From the NCBI GenBank assembly GCA_964575185.1, contig CAZNPW010000005.1:1-64000 (forward strand): DNA of 64,000 nt. Direction: 5' to 3'. The translations under genes and the position numbers were made by a program. Positions 47,176 through 55,865 of this stretch are shown here, in pieces. Source of the stretch: CAZNPW01 sp964575185 (GTDB lineage: Bacteria > Pseudomonadota > Alphaproteobacteria > Rhodobacterales > Rhodobacteraceae). The stretch's first letter is position 1; each line of letters begins with the position of its first letter. The notes below the pieces were generated by a model that saw nothing but the letters and a program-made list of their open reading frames with translations, searched no databases and was not told where the DNA came from.

Positions 47176-47361
47176 GATGATCCTTCGCCCTGGCCCCTGA
47201 CGGCATCGTGCGAGATGCGGGCCTTGCCCGCCCCCACCGCCTTCCCTAGAAGGGCCCGTGAATGGCCGACGGGCCCGTCGCTCGCGACCGCTGCGAGATA
47301 GGGGACGGGGGGTTCGGTGTCAACGCGGTGCGGTCACGCGCCGGGATCAGGAGCCTGTGAC

Positions 47362-48297
47362 ATGCTGAAACACCTGCTGCTGGGGGCCGCGGTCAGCCTG
47401 GCCCTGCCCGCCCTGGCGCAAGAGACCGCCGCCCCCGCGACCGACGCGCCGGTAACCGAAGCGCCCGCCGCCGAAGCTCCGGCGCCCGCCCCGGAGGCTC
47501 CCCCGGCGGCCTACACCACGCCCGCGGACGTGTCGGCCGACACGGTCGTGGCGACGGTGAACGGCACCGACATCACGCTTGGCAACATGATCGTGCTGCG
47601 CGGCACCCTGCCCGAACAGTATCTGACCCTGCCCGACGACGTGCTCTACAAGGGCATCCTCGACCAGCTCGTGCAGCAGGAGGCGCTGGTCCAGTCGCTG
47701 GGCGCGCCGTCCCGCGCCGACCTGCTGCGGATCGACAACGACCGGCGCGGCTATCTGGCGAACGTCGCGCTGCAGGCGGTGGTGGCGGCCGCCGTGACCG
47801 ATGCCGCGCTGCAGGCGGCCTATGACGCCAAGTATGCGAACGCTCCGCCCGCGATCGAGTACAACGCCGCCCACATCCTCGTCCCCACGAAGGAGGAGGC
47901 CGACGCGATCAAGGCCGAACTCGACGGCGGGGCCGATTTCGCGCGTCTGGCGCGCGAGAAGTCGACCGACGGCGCGGCGGCCAACGGCGGCAACCTCGGG
48001 TGGTTCGGGCGCGGCATGATGGTCAAGCCCTTCGAGGACGCCGTGGTGGCGATGCAGCCTGGCACGATCTCGGGGCCGATCCAGACCGATTTCGGCTGGC
48101 ACATCATCCATCTGAAGGAAACGCGCGAGACTGCGAAGCCGACGCTCGACGAGGTGCGCGCCGAACTTGCGGCCGAGATCGAGCAGGCGGCCATCGCCGA
48201 CTACGTGGCCAGGCTCGAGGCCGCGGCGACGGTGACGCGTCCGGGCGCGGGGTTCGATCCGGCGCTCGTCAAGGACGCCGCCCTGGTCGGACCCTGA
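47362..48297 (+). CDS. Periplasmic parvulin-type peptidyl-prolyl isomerase
   Basis: 311 residues; ATG at 47362 follows AGGAG and starts the signal peptide HLLLGAAVSLALPALAQE. An Ala/Pro/Glu-rich linker (about 23-52) leads into a SurA-like N-domain (VVATVNGTDITLGNMIVL) and a rotamase domain about 170-275 with AAHILVPTKEEA, GGNLGWFGRG and TDFGWHIIHL. Helps fold exported proteins; its position opposite secA and before argJ is a conserved Rhodobacteraceae arrangement. Followed four bases later by argJ. Confidence 0.9.
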   Translation: MLKHLLLGAAVSLALPALAQETAAPATDAPVTEAPAAEAPAPAPEAPPAAYTTPADVSADTVVATVNGTDITLGNMIVLRGTLPEQYLTLPDDVLYKGILDQLVQQEALVQSLGAPSRADLLRIDNDRRGYLANVALQAVVAAAVTDAALQAAYDAKYANAPPAIEYNAAHILVPTKEEADAIKAELDGGADFARLAREKSTDGAAANGGNLGWFGRGMMVKPFEDAVVAMQPGTISGPIQTDFGWHIIHLKETRETAKPTLDEVRAELAAEIEQAAIADYVARLEAAATVTRPGAGFDPALVKDAALVGP

Positions 48298-48301
48298 CCC
48301 G

Positions 48302-49645
48302 ATGGGCAAGTGGAAGGACCGGGCCCGCGCCCTGAAGGCCGAACTGAAGGCGCTTGCGATGACCGTGCCGGCGGCCGGACCGGACTCCGTGTCCGTTCCG
48401 GTCAGGGCGGCCAGGCCGGTCTCGCCGCTCGCCCCGGCGGGCGGCTTTCCGGTGCTGCCGGTGATCCGGGGGGCCGCCTTCGCCGCCGTCGCGGCCGGCG
48501 TGCGCTACGAAGGCCGCCGCGACGTGATGCTCGTGCGGCTCGCCCCCGGCAGCACCGTCGCCGGGGTCTTCACGCGGTCGGCCACGCGCGCGGGATGCGT
48601 CCGGGACTGCCAGGCCAAGCTCGCGGCATGGGAGGGCGGCGGGGAAGGCGCGGCGATCGTGGTGAACTCGGGCAATTCCAACGCCTTCACCGGCGCGGCG
48701 GGCGATGCCGCCGTCGCCGCGATCTGCGCCAGCGCGGCGGGGGTGCTCGGCCTGCCCGCGGCGCGGGTGTTCACCGCATCCACCGGCGTGATCGGCGAGC
48801 CCCTGCCCTTCGAGCGCATCACCGCGCGGATGCAGGCGCTCGCGGACGGTCTGGCCGAGGACAACATCGCCGCCGCCGCGCAGGCGATCATGACGACCGA
48901 TACCTTTCCCAAGGGCGCGTCCGCCGTTGTGCAGGGGGACGGCGGCAAGGTCCACATCGCGGGCATTGCCAAGGGGTCGGGCATGATCGCCCCCGACATG
49001 GCGACGATGCTCGTCTACATCTTCACCGACGCGAAACTGCCCGCGCGCACGCTGCAGCGCCTGCTCGACCGCCACGTCGGCGACACGTTCAACGCGATCA
49101 CGGTGGATGGCGACACCTCGACCTCGGACGCGGTGATGCTCTGCGCCACCGGCCAGTCCGCGGCGGCCGAGCCCGCCGGTCCGATCTTGCGCGCCTTCGG
49201 CGCGGCGCTGCACGGCGTGATGCTGTCGCTCGCGCAGCAGGTCGTGCGCGACGGCGAGGGCGCGACGAAGCTGGTCGAGGTCCGCGTCACCGGGGCCGCC
49301 GACGACGCCGATGCGCACCGCGTGGCGATGGCCGTCGCGAACTCGCCGCTGGTCAAGACCGCCGTGGCGGGGCAGGACCCGAACTGGGGCCGAATCGTCA
49401 TGGCCGTCGGGAAGTCGGGCGCCGCGGCCGACCGCGACCGCCTGGCGATCCGCTTCGGCGGGATCACCGTCGCCCGCGACGGGGCGCGCGCGCCGGACTA
49501 CGACGAGGCGGCGGCGGCCGCCTACATGCGGGGGCGGGAGCTGGTCATCGGCGTCGACCTCGGGCTCGGCCGGGGCCGGCGCACGGTCTGGACCTGCGAC
49601 CTGACGCACCGCTACATCGACATCAACGCCGACTACCGGTCGTGA
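48302..49645 (+). CDS. argJ: Bifunctional glutamate N-acetyltransferase / amino-acid acetyltransferase
   Basis: 447 residues. Transfers acetyl between N-acetylornithine and glutamate in arginine synthesis. Conserved segments: VNSGNSNAFTG (oxyanion region), TASTGVIGEPLPF, and the autoprocessing site KGSGMIAPDMATML, where cleavage before the Thr makes the alpha and beta chains. DSDNxx-type DGDTSTSDAVMLCATG and QDPNWGRIVMAVGKSG follow. About 30 N-terminal residues extend beyond a minimal ArgJ start; a downstream start is possible but the ATG at 48302 is coupled to the parvulin gene. Confidence 0.95.
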   Translation: MGKWKDRARALKAELKALAMTVPAAGPDSVSVPVRAARPVSPLAPAGGFPVLPVIRGAAFAAVAAGVRYEGRRDVMLVRLAPGSTVAGVFTRSATRAGCVRDCQAKLAAWEGGGEGAAIVVNSGNSNAFTGAAGDAAVAAICASAAGVLGLPAARVFTASTGVIGEPLPFERITARMQALADGLAEDNIAAAAQAIMTTDTFPKGASAVVQGDGGKVHIAGIAKGSGMIAPDMATMLVYIFTDAKLPARTLQRLLDRHVGDTFNAITVDGDTSTSDAVMLCATGQSAAAEPAGPILRAFGAALHGVMLSLAQQVVRDGEGATKLVEVRVTGAADDADAHRVAMAVANSPLVKTAVAGQDPNWGRIVMAVGKSGAAADRDRLAIRFGGITVARDGARAPDYDEAAAAAYMRGRELVIGVDLGLGRGRRTVWTCDLTHRYIDINADYRS

Positions 49646-49843
49646 GGGTGCCGGCACGACCCGTCGCGGTCAACACCTGCGGGAGCGCCGCGCGGGGGCT
49701 TTGCCCCCCAGCCGATCGGTTCCTCGGACCGATGGCGAAACCGCTTGGCTACCCCCGGGGTATCTGTGTCCGGAAAGAGGAGGCGAGGCGTTGACCGTCA
49801 TGGAACGCAGACGGCGTTCGACCGTGTCATGTGCGGGTGCCCG

Positions 49844-50242
49844 GTGACGACCGTCCTCGTCGCCGCCGTCGCCCTGATCGACCCCGACGGGCGCATCCTT
49901 CTGGCGCAGCGCCCCGAAGGCAAGCCGATGGCCGGCCTGTGGGAGTTCCCGGGCGGCAAGGTCGAGCCCGGCGAGACGCCCGAGGCGGCGCTGATCCGCG
50001 AACTGCAGGAAGAGCTCGGGATCGGCACCTGGGCTTCCTGCCTCGCCCCGCTGACCTTCGCGAGCCACGCCTACCCGGAGTTCCACCTGCTGATGCCGCT
50101 CTTCGCCTGCCGCCGCTGGGACGGCACGCCGCGAGGGCGCGAGGGGCAGCGGCTCGCCTGGGCGCGGGCCCGCGACCTGGGGAACTATCCCATGCCACCC
50201 GCCGACCTGCCGCTGATCCCGATCCTGCGCGACTGGCTGTAG
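49844..50242 (+). CDS. mutT: Nudix hydrolase MutT (8-oxo-dGTP diphosphatase)
   Basis: 132 residues from a GTG giving the usual VTTVLVAAVALID start; an ATG at 49829 is an alternative. Complete Nudix box in GGKVEPGETPEAALIRELQEELGI near residues 36-59, plus WEFPGG before it and the LPPADLPLIPIL-type tail. Removes oxidised guanine nucleotides. Placement after argJ is common in the family. Ends at a hairpin shared with the convergent fliP. Confidence 0.9.
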   Translation: MTTVLVAAVALIDPDGRILLAQRPEGKPMAGLWEFPGGKVEPGETPEAALIRELQEELGIGTWASCLAPLTFASHAYPEFHLLMPLFACRRWDGTPRGREGQRLAWARARDLGNYPMPPADLPLIPILRDWL

Positions 50243-50250
50243 CGTCGCAG

Positions 50251-50271
50251 GGATGGGCAGATTGCCCATCC
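50251..50271. terminator. Bidirectional hairpin between mutT and fliP
   Basis: GGATGGGCA (50251-50259) and TGCCCATCC (50263-50271) form a perfect 9-base stem with a 3-base loop (GAT). It lies nine bases past the mutT stop, and its right arm reaches the fliP stop codon, so it could terminate transcripts from both sides. No long T-run. Confidence 0.65.
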
Positions 50272-50996
50272 TACAAGTAGCTCTGCACCAGGGCACCGGC
50301 GATCAGGCTCCAGCCGTCGGCGACCACGAAGAAGGCGAGCTTGAAGGGCAGGCTGACGATCGCGGGGGGGACCATCATCATGCCCATCGACATCAGGATC
50401 GCCGCCACCACGAGGTCGATCACCAGGAATGGTAGGAAGATCAGGAACCCGACTTCGAAGGCGCGCTGCAATTCGCTCAGCATGAAGGCCGGGATGATGA
50501 CCGACAGGCCGGCCTGGTCGGGCGGCACGCCCGCCGTCGCGGGCCGCAGCGCCTGAAGCTCCGCGAAGGTGCCGGCGTCCATCCGGGCGAGCATGAAAGC
50601 GCGGAACGGCTCCACCACCGCCGCGAAGGCCTGCTCCAGCGAGAGGGTGCCGGCGTTGAAGGGCGCCACGCCGTTCGCCCAGGCGGCCGCGAACACCGGC
50701 TCCATCACGAACCAGGTCAGGAACAGCGCGATCGACACGATCAGCATGTTCGGCGGCGACTGCTGCAGGCCGATGCCCTGGCGCAGGATCGCCAGCACCG
50801 TGACGATGAAGGGAAAGCAGGTGACCATCATCGCGATGCCGGGCACGAGGCTCAGCACGGTCACGAGGATCAGGATCTGCACGACCCGCTGCGCCAGGCC
50901 CGAGGCCTCGCCCAGGCCCTGCGCGAGCCCGTCGAGGCCAAGCTCCTGCGCCCCCGCCGGCGTGGCCAGCAGCAGGAACAGCGCCAGCCAGCGCAT
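50271..50996 (-). CDS. fliP: Flagellar type III export gate protein FliP
   Basis: 241 residues, with signal peptide MRWLALFLLLATPAGAQE as in other FliP proteins. Family motifs: VQILILVTVLSLVPGIAMMVTCFPFIVTVL split over helix 1, RQGIGLQQSPPNMLIVSIAL, and FLPFLVIDLVVAAILMSMGM. Part of the FliPQR export pore in the inner membrane. Last gene of the fliF-fliH-fliN-fliP run; its ATG shares one base with the fliN stop. Confidence 0.95.
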   Translation of the reverse strand: MRWLALFLLLATPAGAQELGLDGLAQGLGEASGLAQRVVQILILVTVLSLVPGIAMMVTCFPFIVTVLAILRQGIGLQQSPPNMLIVSIALFLTWFVMEPVFAAAWANGVAPFNAGTLSLEQAFAAVVEPFRAFMLARMDAGTFAELQALRPATAGVPPDQAGLSVIIPAFMLSELQRAFEVGFLIFLPFLVIDLVVAAILMSMGMMMVPPAIVSLPFKLAFFVVADGWSLIAGALVQSYL

Positions 50997-51265
50997 CAGA
51001 TCGCGTCCCGGATCGACGCCACCTCGGTGATGCGGACCGCGAGCTGGCCCTGCTGGTCGCCCGACAGCTCCTGCAGCTCGCCCCGCGCGACCAGCCGGTC
51101 GCCGATAAACAGCTCCACCGGGTCGGCGACCTTGCGGTCGAGCGGCAGGACCGAATCGCGGTCGAGCCGCATCAGGTCGGCCACCAGCGGCCGGGCGCGG
51201 CCGACCGAGACGGTGACCTCGATCGGGACCTGGGCAAGGATGGAGCCCGTCTTCTGCTCAGCCAT
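50996..51265 (-). CDS. fliN: Flagellar motor switch protein FliN
   Basis: 89 residues, a compact SpoA-domain protein: VPIEVTVSVGRARPLVADLM, DSVLPLDRKVADPVELFIGDRLVARGEL and a C-terminal VRITEV. Forms the bottom of the C-ring. Overlaps fliH by eight bases. It is at the short end of the FliN range, as in other Rhodobacterales. Confidence 0.92.
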   Translation of the reverse strand: MAEQKTGSILAQVPIEVTVSVGRARPLVADLMRLDRDSVLPLDRKVADPVELFIGDRLVARGELQELSGDQQGQLAVRITEVASIRDAI

Positions 51266-51851
51266 GGCGGCGCACCTCTGCGGATTCGGGAAGGAAATCG
51301 CCGACCGCCGCCTTCAGCGCGGCAAGGGCGGCGTCGACGTCGACCAGATCTTCCCGGGCTTCCGAGACGATGTAGACCTGCGCGTGGCCGAGCGCGCGGT
51401 CCTCGACCAGGCGGACCGGCAGGCGCGGCAGGTCGGCCAGCACCGGCTCCACCAGGCGGCGCGCGTCGGGGTGCAGCATCACCGTCACCGGCGTGTCCGA
51501 CAGCCGTTCGGCCTGCGGCTGCAGGTGCTGCGTCACGGCCCGGGCCAGCGCCTCCTCGGCGAGGCCCGGCAGGATCCGCGCGACCATCGCGCGCAGGAGC
51601 GGCCCGACCGCCGTCAGGACGTGCTGGCGCGCCTCGACGAAGCCGAAGCCCAGCGTCTGCAGGTGCGCCGCGATCTCGCCGCGCAGCCGCGTGTCCTCGT
51701 CGCCCATCGCGCGCGCCGCGTCGTCCCAGCCGGCGGCATAGCCCTTCTCGAACGCCGCGAGCGCGCGTTCCTCGGCTTCCTCGGGGGTCAGGAGCGGCGT
51801 CTCGGCGTCTTCGGCGTGGCGGAAGACTTCCAGCAGGATGCGGGCGGTCAT
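51258..51851 (-). CDS. fliH: FliH-like flagellar export regulator
   Basis: 197 residues from the ATG that overlaps the fliF stop. N-terminal acidic/helical part (PEEAEERALAAFEKGYAAGW) and C-terminal part with LARAVTQHLQPQAERL and VTVMLHPDARRLVEPVL, the pattern of FliH/YscL-type ATPase stator proteins. Position between fliF and fliN supports the call. Sequence similarity in this family is low, so the symbol rests partly on context. Confidence 0.78.
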   Translation of the reverse strand: MTARILLEVFRHAEDAETPLLTPEEAEERALAAFEKGYAAGWDDAARAMGDEDTRLRGEIAAHLQTLGFGFVEARQHVLTAVGPLLRAMVARILPGLAEEALARAVTQHLQPQAERLSDTPVTVMLHPDARRLVEPVLADLPRLPVRLVEDRALGHAQVYIVSEAREDLVDVDAALAALKAAVGDFLPESAEVRRHG

Positions 51852-53434
51852 GCCTTCTGATCCTCGCGTTCGAGCCAGCTCCGCAGCACCTCGACCGATT
51901 CGGTCTGCCGCTCGGCGATCAGCCGGCGCAGGCGGTCCACGGGATCGTCGGACAGCGGCTGCGCGTCGCCGTCGATGACGCGGGCGCCGGGCATCGCGTC
52001 GGTGATCTCGCCGGTCAGGCCGCCCGCGGCAGGCAGGTCGATGACCGCTCCGCCCGCGGGGGCCAGCGCCAGCGGCGCGGGCGACGGCAGGCGGCGCGGC
52101 GCGAGGATCGGGCGCACCACGAAGAGGCCGAGCACGATCGCCACCAGCGCCACCAGCGCGAGCTGCGCGAGCCGCATCAGGTCGGCGCCGCCCGGCCATG
52201 CCGCACCTGCCGCCGCGGCGAGCGTCCCGGCGTCGGCCGCCGGCTGGAACTGCAGCGACCGCAGCGTCAGCACGTCGCCCCGCGCCTCGTCGATCCCCAC
52301 CGCCGAGGCGACGAGATCGCGCAGCGTCGCGAGTTCCTCGTCCGGCCGCGGCTGCCAGGTCACGGTGCCGTCGGCGGCGGTCACCTGCTGGCCGTCGACC
52401 AGCACCGCCACGGTCATCCGCCGGATGTCCCCCGGCAGGCGCAGGATCGCCCGCTGGGTCTCCGAGACCTCGTAGTTGAACCGCTCGCGCTGCTCCGAGG
52501 CCTGGCTCTGGTCCTGCGGGCCGGGGGCGGCGTCGCCCTCGGGCAGGTTCGAGGCGACGGTCACCTGCCCCTCGCGCTGGTTCGCGCTCGACGTCCGCTC
52601 CTCGGTCTCGGACGAGATCGCGACGCGGCTTTCGGGGTCGATGACCCGCTCGGTGATCTCCTCGCGCACGGTCACGAGATCGAGGTTGACCTCGACGACC
52701 GCGCGTCCCTGGCCGACGCGGGCGGCGAGCAGCCGCTCCACCGCCTCGCGGATCGCCTTGGCGCGGGTCTCGGCGGCGGTGGTCAGCGTCCGGTCGTCGC
52801 CCGCGCCGCTGATGCGGCCCGTCATCGCGTCGACGAGCGTCACGTCGTCGACCGTCATGCCGCGCACCGCCGCCGCCACGAGGTGCCGGATCGCCCGCGC
52901 CTGGTCGTCGCTCAGCGAGCCCCCGAAGGTCGTGACGGTGACGCTCGCGGTCGGCCGCGCCTCGGTCACGAAGGGCTGGTCGGGCCCGGCCGCGATGTGC
53001 ACCCGGACCGACCGCACCGCCGGATTGCCGAGAATGGTGCGTGCAAGCTCCCCTTCCTTGGCCCGCCAGTAGGCCGCATCGAACATCTGGGCGGTGGTTC
53101 CGAACCCGGTCAGTCCGTCGAGGATCTCGTATCCCGCGCCGGTCGCGGTCGGCAGGCCCTGCGCCGCCAGCATCATCCGCAGCGCATCGCGGCGCGCCGC
53201 GTCGACGCGGATCGCGCTGCCTTCGACGCGATAGGTCACGCCTTCGGCATCGAGAGCCGCGATCACGCTGCCCGCCGTGGCGGGATCGAGGTCGGCGTAG
53301 AGCAGCGCGAGATCGGGCTGCGTCCCGGCACGTCCGAGCATCAGCACGGCCGCGAAGACCCCCACCGTCGCCGCCACGACGACGGCGCGCCGGGCGAACG
53401 ACAGACCAGACCAGATAGCGACGATGTTCTTCAC
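51848..53434 (-). CDS. fliF: Flagellar MS-ring protein FliF
   Basis: 528 residues from a GTG with a GGAAGAGGA ribosome-binding site. Membrane helix near the N-terminus (ARRAVVVAATVGVFAAVLML), the YscJ-like ring-building domain (YADLDPATAGSVIAALDAEG, AYWRAKEGELARTI), the FliF C domain (RFNYEVSETQRAILRLPGDI), a second membrane helix (about 440-462) and a C-terminal FliG-binding tail. Forms the membrane ring that starts basal-body assembly. First gene of a minus-strand operon, divergent from fliL over 112 bases with a CtrA-like site. Confidence 0.94.
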   Translation of the reverse strand: MKNIVAIWSGLSFARRAVVVAATVGVFAAVLMLGRAGTQPDLALLYADLDPATAGSVIAALDAEGVTYRVEGSAIRVDAARRDALRMMLAAQGLPTATGAGYEILDGLTGFGTTAQMFDAAYWRAKEGELARTILGNPAVRSVRVHIAAGPDQPFVTEARPTASVTVTTFGGSLSDDQARAIRHLVAAAVRGMTVDDVTLVDAMTGRISGAGDDRTLTTAAETRAKAIREAVERLLAARVGQGRAVVEVNLDLVTVREEITERVIDPESRVAISSETEERTSSANQREGQVTVASNLPEGDAAPGPQDQSQASEQRERFNYEVSETQRAILRLPGDIRRMTVAVLVDGQQVTAADGTVTWQPRPDEELATLRDLVASAVGIDEARGDVLTLRSLQFQPAADAGTLAAAAGAAWPGGADLMRLAQLALVALVAIVLGLFVVRPILAPRRLPSPAPLALAPAGGAVIDLPAAGGLTGEITDAMPGARVIDGDAQPLSDDPVDRLRRLIAERQTESVEVLRSWLEREDQKA

Positions 53435-53484
53435 GCGGTCCTCTTCCAGGCTTCTGCCACGGACCGAGTTCTGACCGGCCGCGA

Positions 53485-53499
53485 TTAACATCAGGTTAG
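53485..53499. promoter_or_regulatory. CtrA-like site between fliF and fliL
   Basis: TTAA-CATCAGG-TTAG, one mismatch from TTAA-N7-TTAA. It lies 51 bases upstream of the fliF start and 48 bases upstream of the fliL start, a good position to control both divergent flagellar operons. CtrA is the known flagellar master regulator in Rhodobacterales. Confidence 0.55.
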
Positions 53500-53546
53500 T
53501 GAGCGTCGGGCTATGGCTTGTCCGTGTCGAAAGACAGGAGATCGCC

Positions 53547-54017
53547 GTGGCCGCACCGACAGAACCTCTGGAAAACCCGCCCGCAAGGTCGCGAAAACCC
53601 CTGATATTCGGGCTTTTCCTGACGCTTCTCACCGCCGGCGCGGGGTTTGCCGCGGGAGTCATGGGTCTGGTCCCGGGCCTCGGCGGGCGGGGCGAATCGC
53701 CCGCGGAGCAGACCCCGGCGACGGCCTTCGTGGCCGTGCCGCCGGTGGTGATCTCGATCGCCGGGATCGAGGGCGTGTCGCACCTGCGCTTCGCCGCCGA
53801 GATCGAGGTCGATCCCGCCTACCGCGCCGAGGTCGAGGCGCTGGCCCCCCGCGTGCTCGACGTCTTCAACAGCTACCTGCGGGCGGTCGATCCGGCCCTG
53901 TTCAGCGAGCGGGCGGCGCTGGTGAAGGTGCGCGCGCAACTCCTGCGCCGGATCCAGCTGATCCTCGGTCCCGACCGCGTCCGCGACCTGCTCGTCACCG
54001 AATTCGTTCTCAACTGA
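53547..54017 (+). CDS. fliL: Flagellar basal-body protein FliL
   Basis: 156 residues from a GTG preceded by CAGGAG; 16 codons of upstream open frame are excluded because they overlap the promoter region. One membrane helix about 19-40 (LIFGLFLTLLTAGAGFAAGV), then a periplasmic stomatin-like domain with VVISIAGIEGVSHLRFAAEIEV and a C-terminal RDLLVTEFVLN typical of FliL. Stabilises stators around the motor. First gene of the plus-strand flagellar operon. Confidence 0.93.
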   Translation: MAAPTEPLENPPARSRKPLIFGLFLTLLTAGAGFAAGVMGLVPGLGGRGESPAEQTPATAFVAVPPVVISIAGIEGVSHLRFAAEIEVDPAYRAEVEALAPRVLDVFNSYLRAVDPALFSERAALVKVRAQLLRRIQLILGPDRVRDLLVTEFVLN

Positions 54018-54029
54018 AAGGATGCAAGA

Positions 54030-54401
54030 ATGCAAGCCATCGCCGATATCCTGCTGATCGCGGGCGCCGCGGGTGCGGCCATCTACTGCCACGTCCTGGC
54101 CGGACGGCTGCGCCGGCTGACGACGCTCGAGGCCGGGATGGGGAATGCCATCGCGGTCCTGTCGGTCCAGGTCGACGAGATGCGCGCCGCGCTGGCGTCG
54201 GCGCAGGCCACGGCCCAGGCAACCGAGACGCGGCTGCGCGACCTGACCGGGCGCGCCGAACAGGCCGAGACGCATCTTTCGCTGATGCTCGCGGCGCTGC
54301 ACGACCTGCCGCCGGCGCCCGCCGCCGCCCCGGTCGAGGAGGCCGCGACGCGCCGGATCCGCGTGCTGCGCCGCCGCGCGACCGAGGAGGTGGCGGCATG
54401 A
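54030..54401 (+). CDS. Small membrane-anchored coiled-coil protein in the flagellar cluster
   Basis: 123 residues. One N-terminal hydrophobic segment (ADILLIAGAAGAAIYCHVLAG without a cleavage site), then a helical stretch with heptad-like spacing (about 38-95) and a basic tail RIRVLRRRATEEVAA. I do not recognise a family. It is 12 bases after fliL and overlaps the MotE-like gene by four bases, so a motor or basal-body role is likely by context only. Confidence 0.6.
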   Translation: MQAIADILLIAGAAGAAIYCHVLAGRLRRLTTLEAGMGNAIAVLSVQVDEMRAALASAQATAQATETRLRDLTGRAEQAETHLSLMLAALHDLPPAPAAAPVEEAATRRIRVLRRRATEEVAA

Positions 54402-54943
54402 GCCGCCCTCGCTTCGCCGGTCCGCTCGCGATCCTCGCGCTCTGCCTGGCCGCATCGGCGGCCCTGCGGCTCGGCGCGGGCGTCGGCGCGGCCATGGCGA
54501 CGACGCGGTCGGAAACCGCGCCCGGCTCATGTCCCGCCCTGCCTTCGGAGGTCGCGGCGATGCTGGCCGACCGCGAGTCCTCGGTCGCCGCGCGGGAGGA
54601 GGCGCTGCAGGACCGCATCGCCGCGATGCAGCTTGCCGAGGACGCGCTGGAGGCGCGGCTGGCCGAGCTGACGGCGGCCGAAGGGGAGCTTGCCGCGACG
54701 CTCGCCATCGCCGATGCGGCCGCCGAGCGCGACATCGCGCAGCTGACCCGCACCTACGAGGCGATGGATCCCGACGATGCCGCACCGCTTTTCGCGGCAA
54801 TGGCGCCGGAGTTCGCGGTGGGCTTCCTCGGCCGGATGCAGCCCGCGAGCGCGGCCGAGATCCTGGCCGGCATGACGCCCGACCAGGCCTACGGCATCAG
54901 CCTGCTGCTGGCCTCGCGCAACGCCGAGGCCCCCACCGAATGA
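54398..54943 (+). CDS. MotE-like periplasmic chaperone (MgtE-N domain)
   Basis: 181 residues: N-terminal membrane anchor or signal (GPLAILALCLAASAALRLGAG), a long coiled coil (about 50-120, DRESSVAAREEALQDRIAAM) and a C-terminal MgtE-N-like helical domain (YEAMDPDDAAPLFAAMAPEF, GFLGRMQPASAAEILAGMTP). This layout matches MotE, which escorts the stator/motor protein MotC in rhizobia. Placement directly before motA agrees. Start fixed by four-base overlap with the upstream gene. Confidence 0.75.
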   Translation: MSRPRFAGPLAILALCLAASAALRLGAGVGAAMATTRSETAPGSCPALPSEVAAMLADRESSVAAREEALQDRIAAMQLAEDALEARLAELTAAEGELAATLAIADAAAERDIAQLTRTYEAMDPDDAAPLFAAMAPEFAVGFLGRMQPASAAEILAGMTPDQAYGISLLLASRNAEAPTE

Positions 54944-54950
54944 CCGAATC

Positions 54951-54956
54951 TTAACC
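54951..54956 (+). promoter_or_regulatory. CtrA-like half site upstream of motA
   Basis: TTAACC lies 40 bases before the motA start. No partner half-site seven bases away on either side, so this is at most a half site. Confidence 0.25.
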
Positions 54957-54995
54957 TGCGGCGGTCAGGATCGCCGCGGGCTTCAGGAGTGCGCC

Positions 54996-55865
54996 ATGTT
55001 CGGAATTGTCGGAATCGCCGTGATCTTCGTCATGGTCTTCGGCGGCTACATGCTCGCCGGCGGCAAGATGGACATCATCATCAAGGCGCTGCCGTTCGAG
55101 ATGATGATGATCGGCGGCGCCGCGCTTGGCGCCTTCATCCTGTCGAACGACTTCGCCACGCTGAAGCAGACGGCGCGCGACATCGGCAAGGTCTTCAGGG
55201 GTCCGAGGTGGAAGCCCGCCGACTACCGCGACCTGCTGTGCCTGCTGTTCGAACTGATCCGCATCGCCCGCACCAACCCCGTCGCCCTGGAGGAGCACAT
55301 CGAGCAGCCCGAAAGCTCCGCGATCTTCGCGCGCTATCCGCGGATCGCGCGCGACCACGACGCGGTCGACCTGATCTGCGACACGCTGCGCGCGGCCTCG
55401 ATGAACTACGACGACCCCCACCAGGTCGAGGAGGTGCTCGACAAGCGGATGGAGGCGAACCGCGCCCACCGCGGCCACTCCAGCCATGCGCTGCAGGCGG
55501 TGGCCGATGCGCTGCCCGCGCTCGGCATCGTCGCGGCGGTGCTGGGGGTCATCAAGACGATGGGCTCGATCGACCAGCCGCCCGAGGTGCTGGGCAAGAT
55601 GATCGGCTCGGCGCTGGTGGGAACCTTCCTCGGCGTGTTCCTGGCCTACGGAATCGTCGGGCCCTTCGCCTCGCGGATCCGCGCCGTGGTCGAGGACGAC
55701 GACCACTTCGACCGGCTGATCCGCGAGGTGCTGGTGGCCAACCTGCACCGGCATCCGCCGAACATCTGCATCGAGGTCGGGCGGCAGAACACGCCCCACC
55801 ACGTCCGGCCGAGCTTCGGCGAGGTCGAGGACGTGCTGCGCGGACTGAAGCAGGAGGCCGCATGA
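54996..55865 (+). CDS. motA: Flagellar motor stator protein MotA
   Basis: 289 residues, four membrane helices: two at the N-terminus (FGIVGIAVIFVMVFGGYML) and two at about 170-215 (AVADALPALGIVAAVLGVI, LVGTFLGVFLAYGIVGPF), separated by a cytoplasmic loop with the charged segment contacting FliG (around RYPRIARDHD). The conserved prolines of helix 3/4 are present. Forms the proton channel with MotB; no motB is found downstream in this window. AGG-type ribosome-binding site (TTCAGGAG). Confidence 0.93.
   Translation: MFGIVGIAVIFVMVFGGYMLAGGKMDIIIKALPFEMMMIGGAALGAFILSNDFATLKQTARDIGKVFRGPRWKPADYRDLLCLLFELIRIARTNPVALEEHIEQPESSAIFARYPRIARDHDAVDLICDTLRAASMNYDDPHQVEEVLDKRMEANRAHRGHSSHALQAVADALPALGIVAAVLGVIKTMGSIDQPPEVLGKMIGSALVGTFLGVFLAYGIVGPFASRIRAVVEDDDHFDRLIREVLVANLHRHPPNICIEVGRQNTPHHVRPSFGEVEDVLRGLKQEAA

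Noticed and set aside
48302..49657. Overlapping open frames on both strands across argJ as extra genes
   Set aside because: Arg/Gly-rich shadows; argJ motifs account for the region fully.
49646..49843. A small gene between argJ and mutT
   Set aside because: No frame with a good start and non-shadow composition; the upstream extension of mutT lacks Nudix-like sequence.
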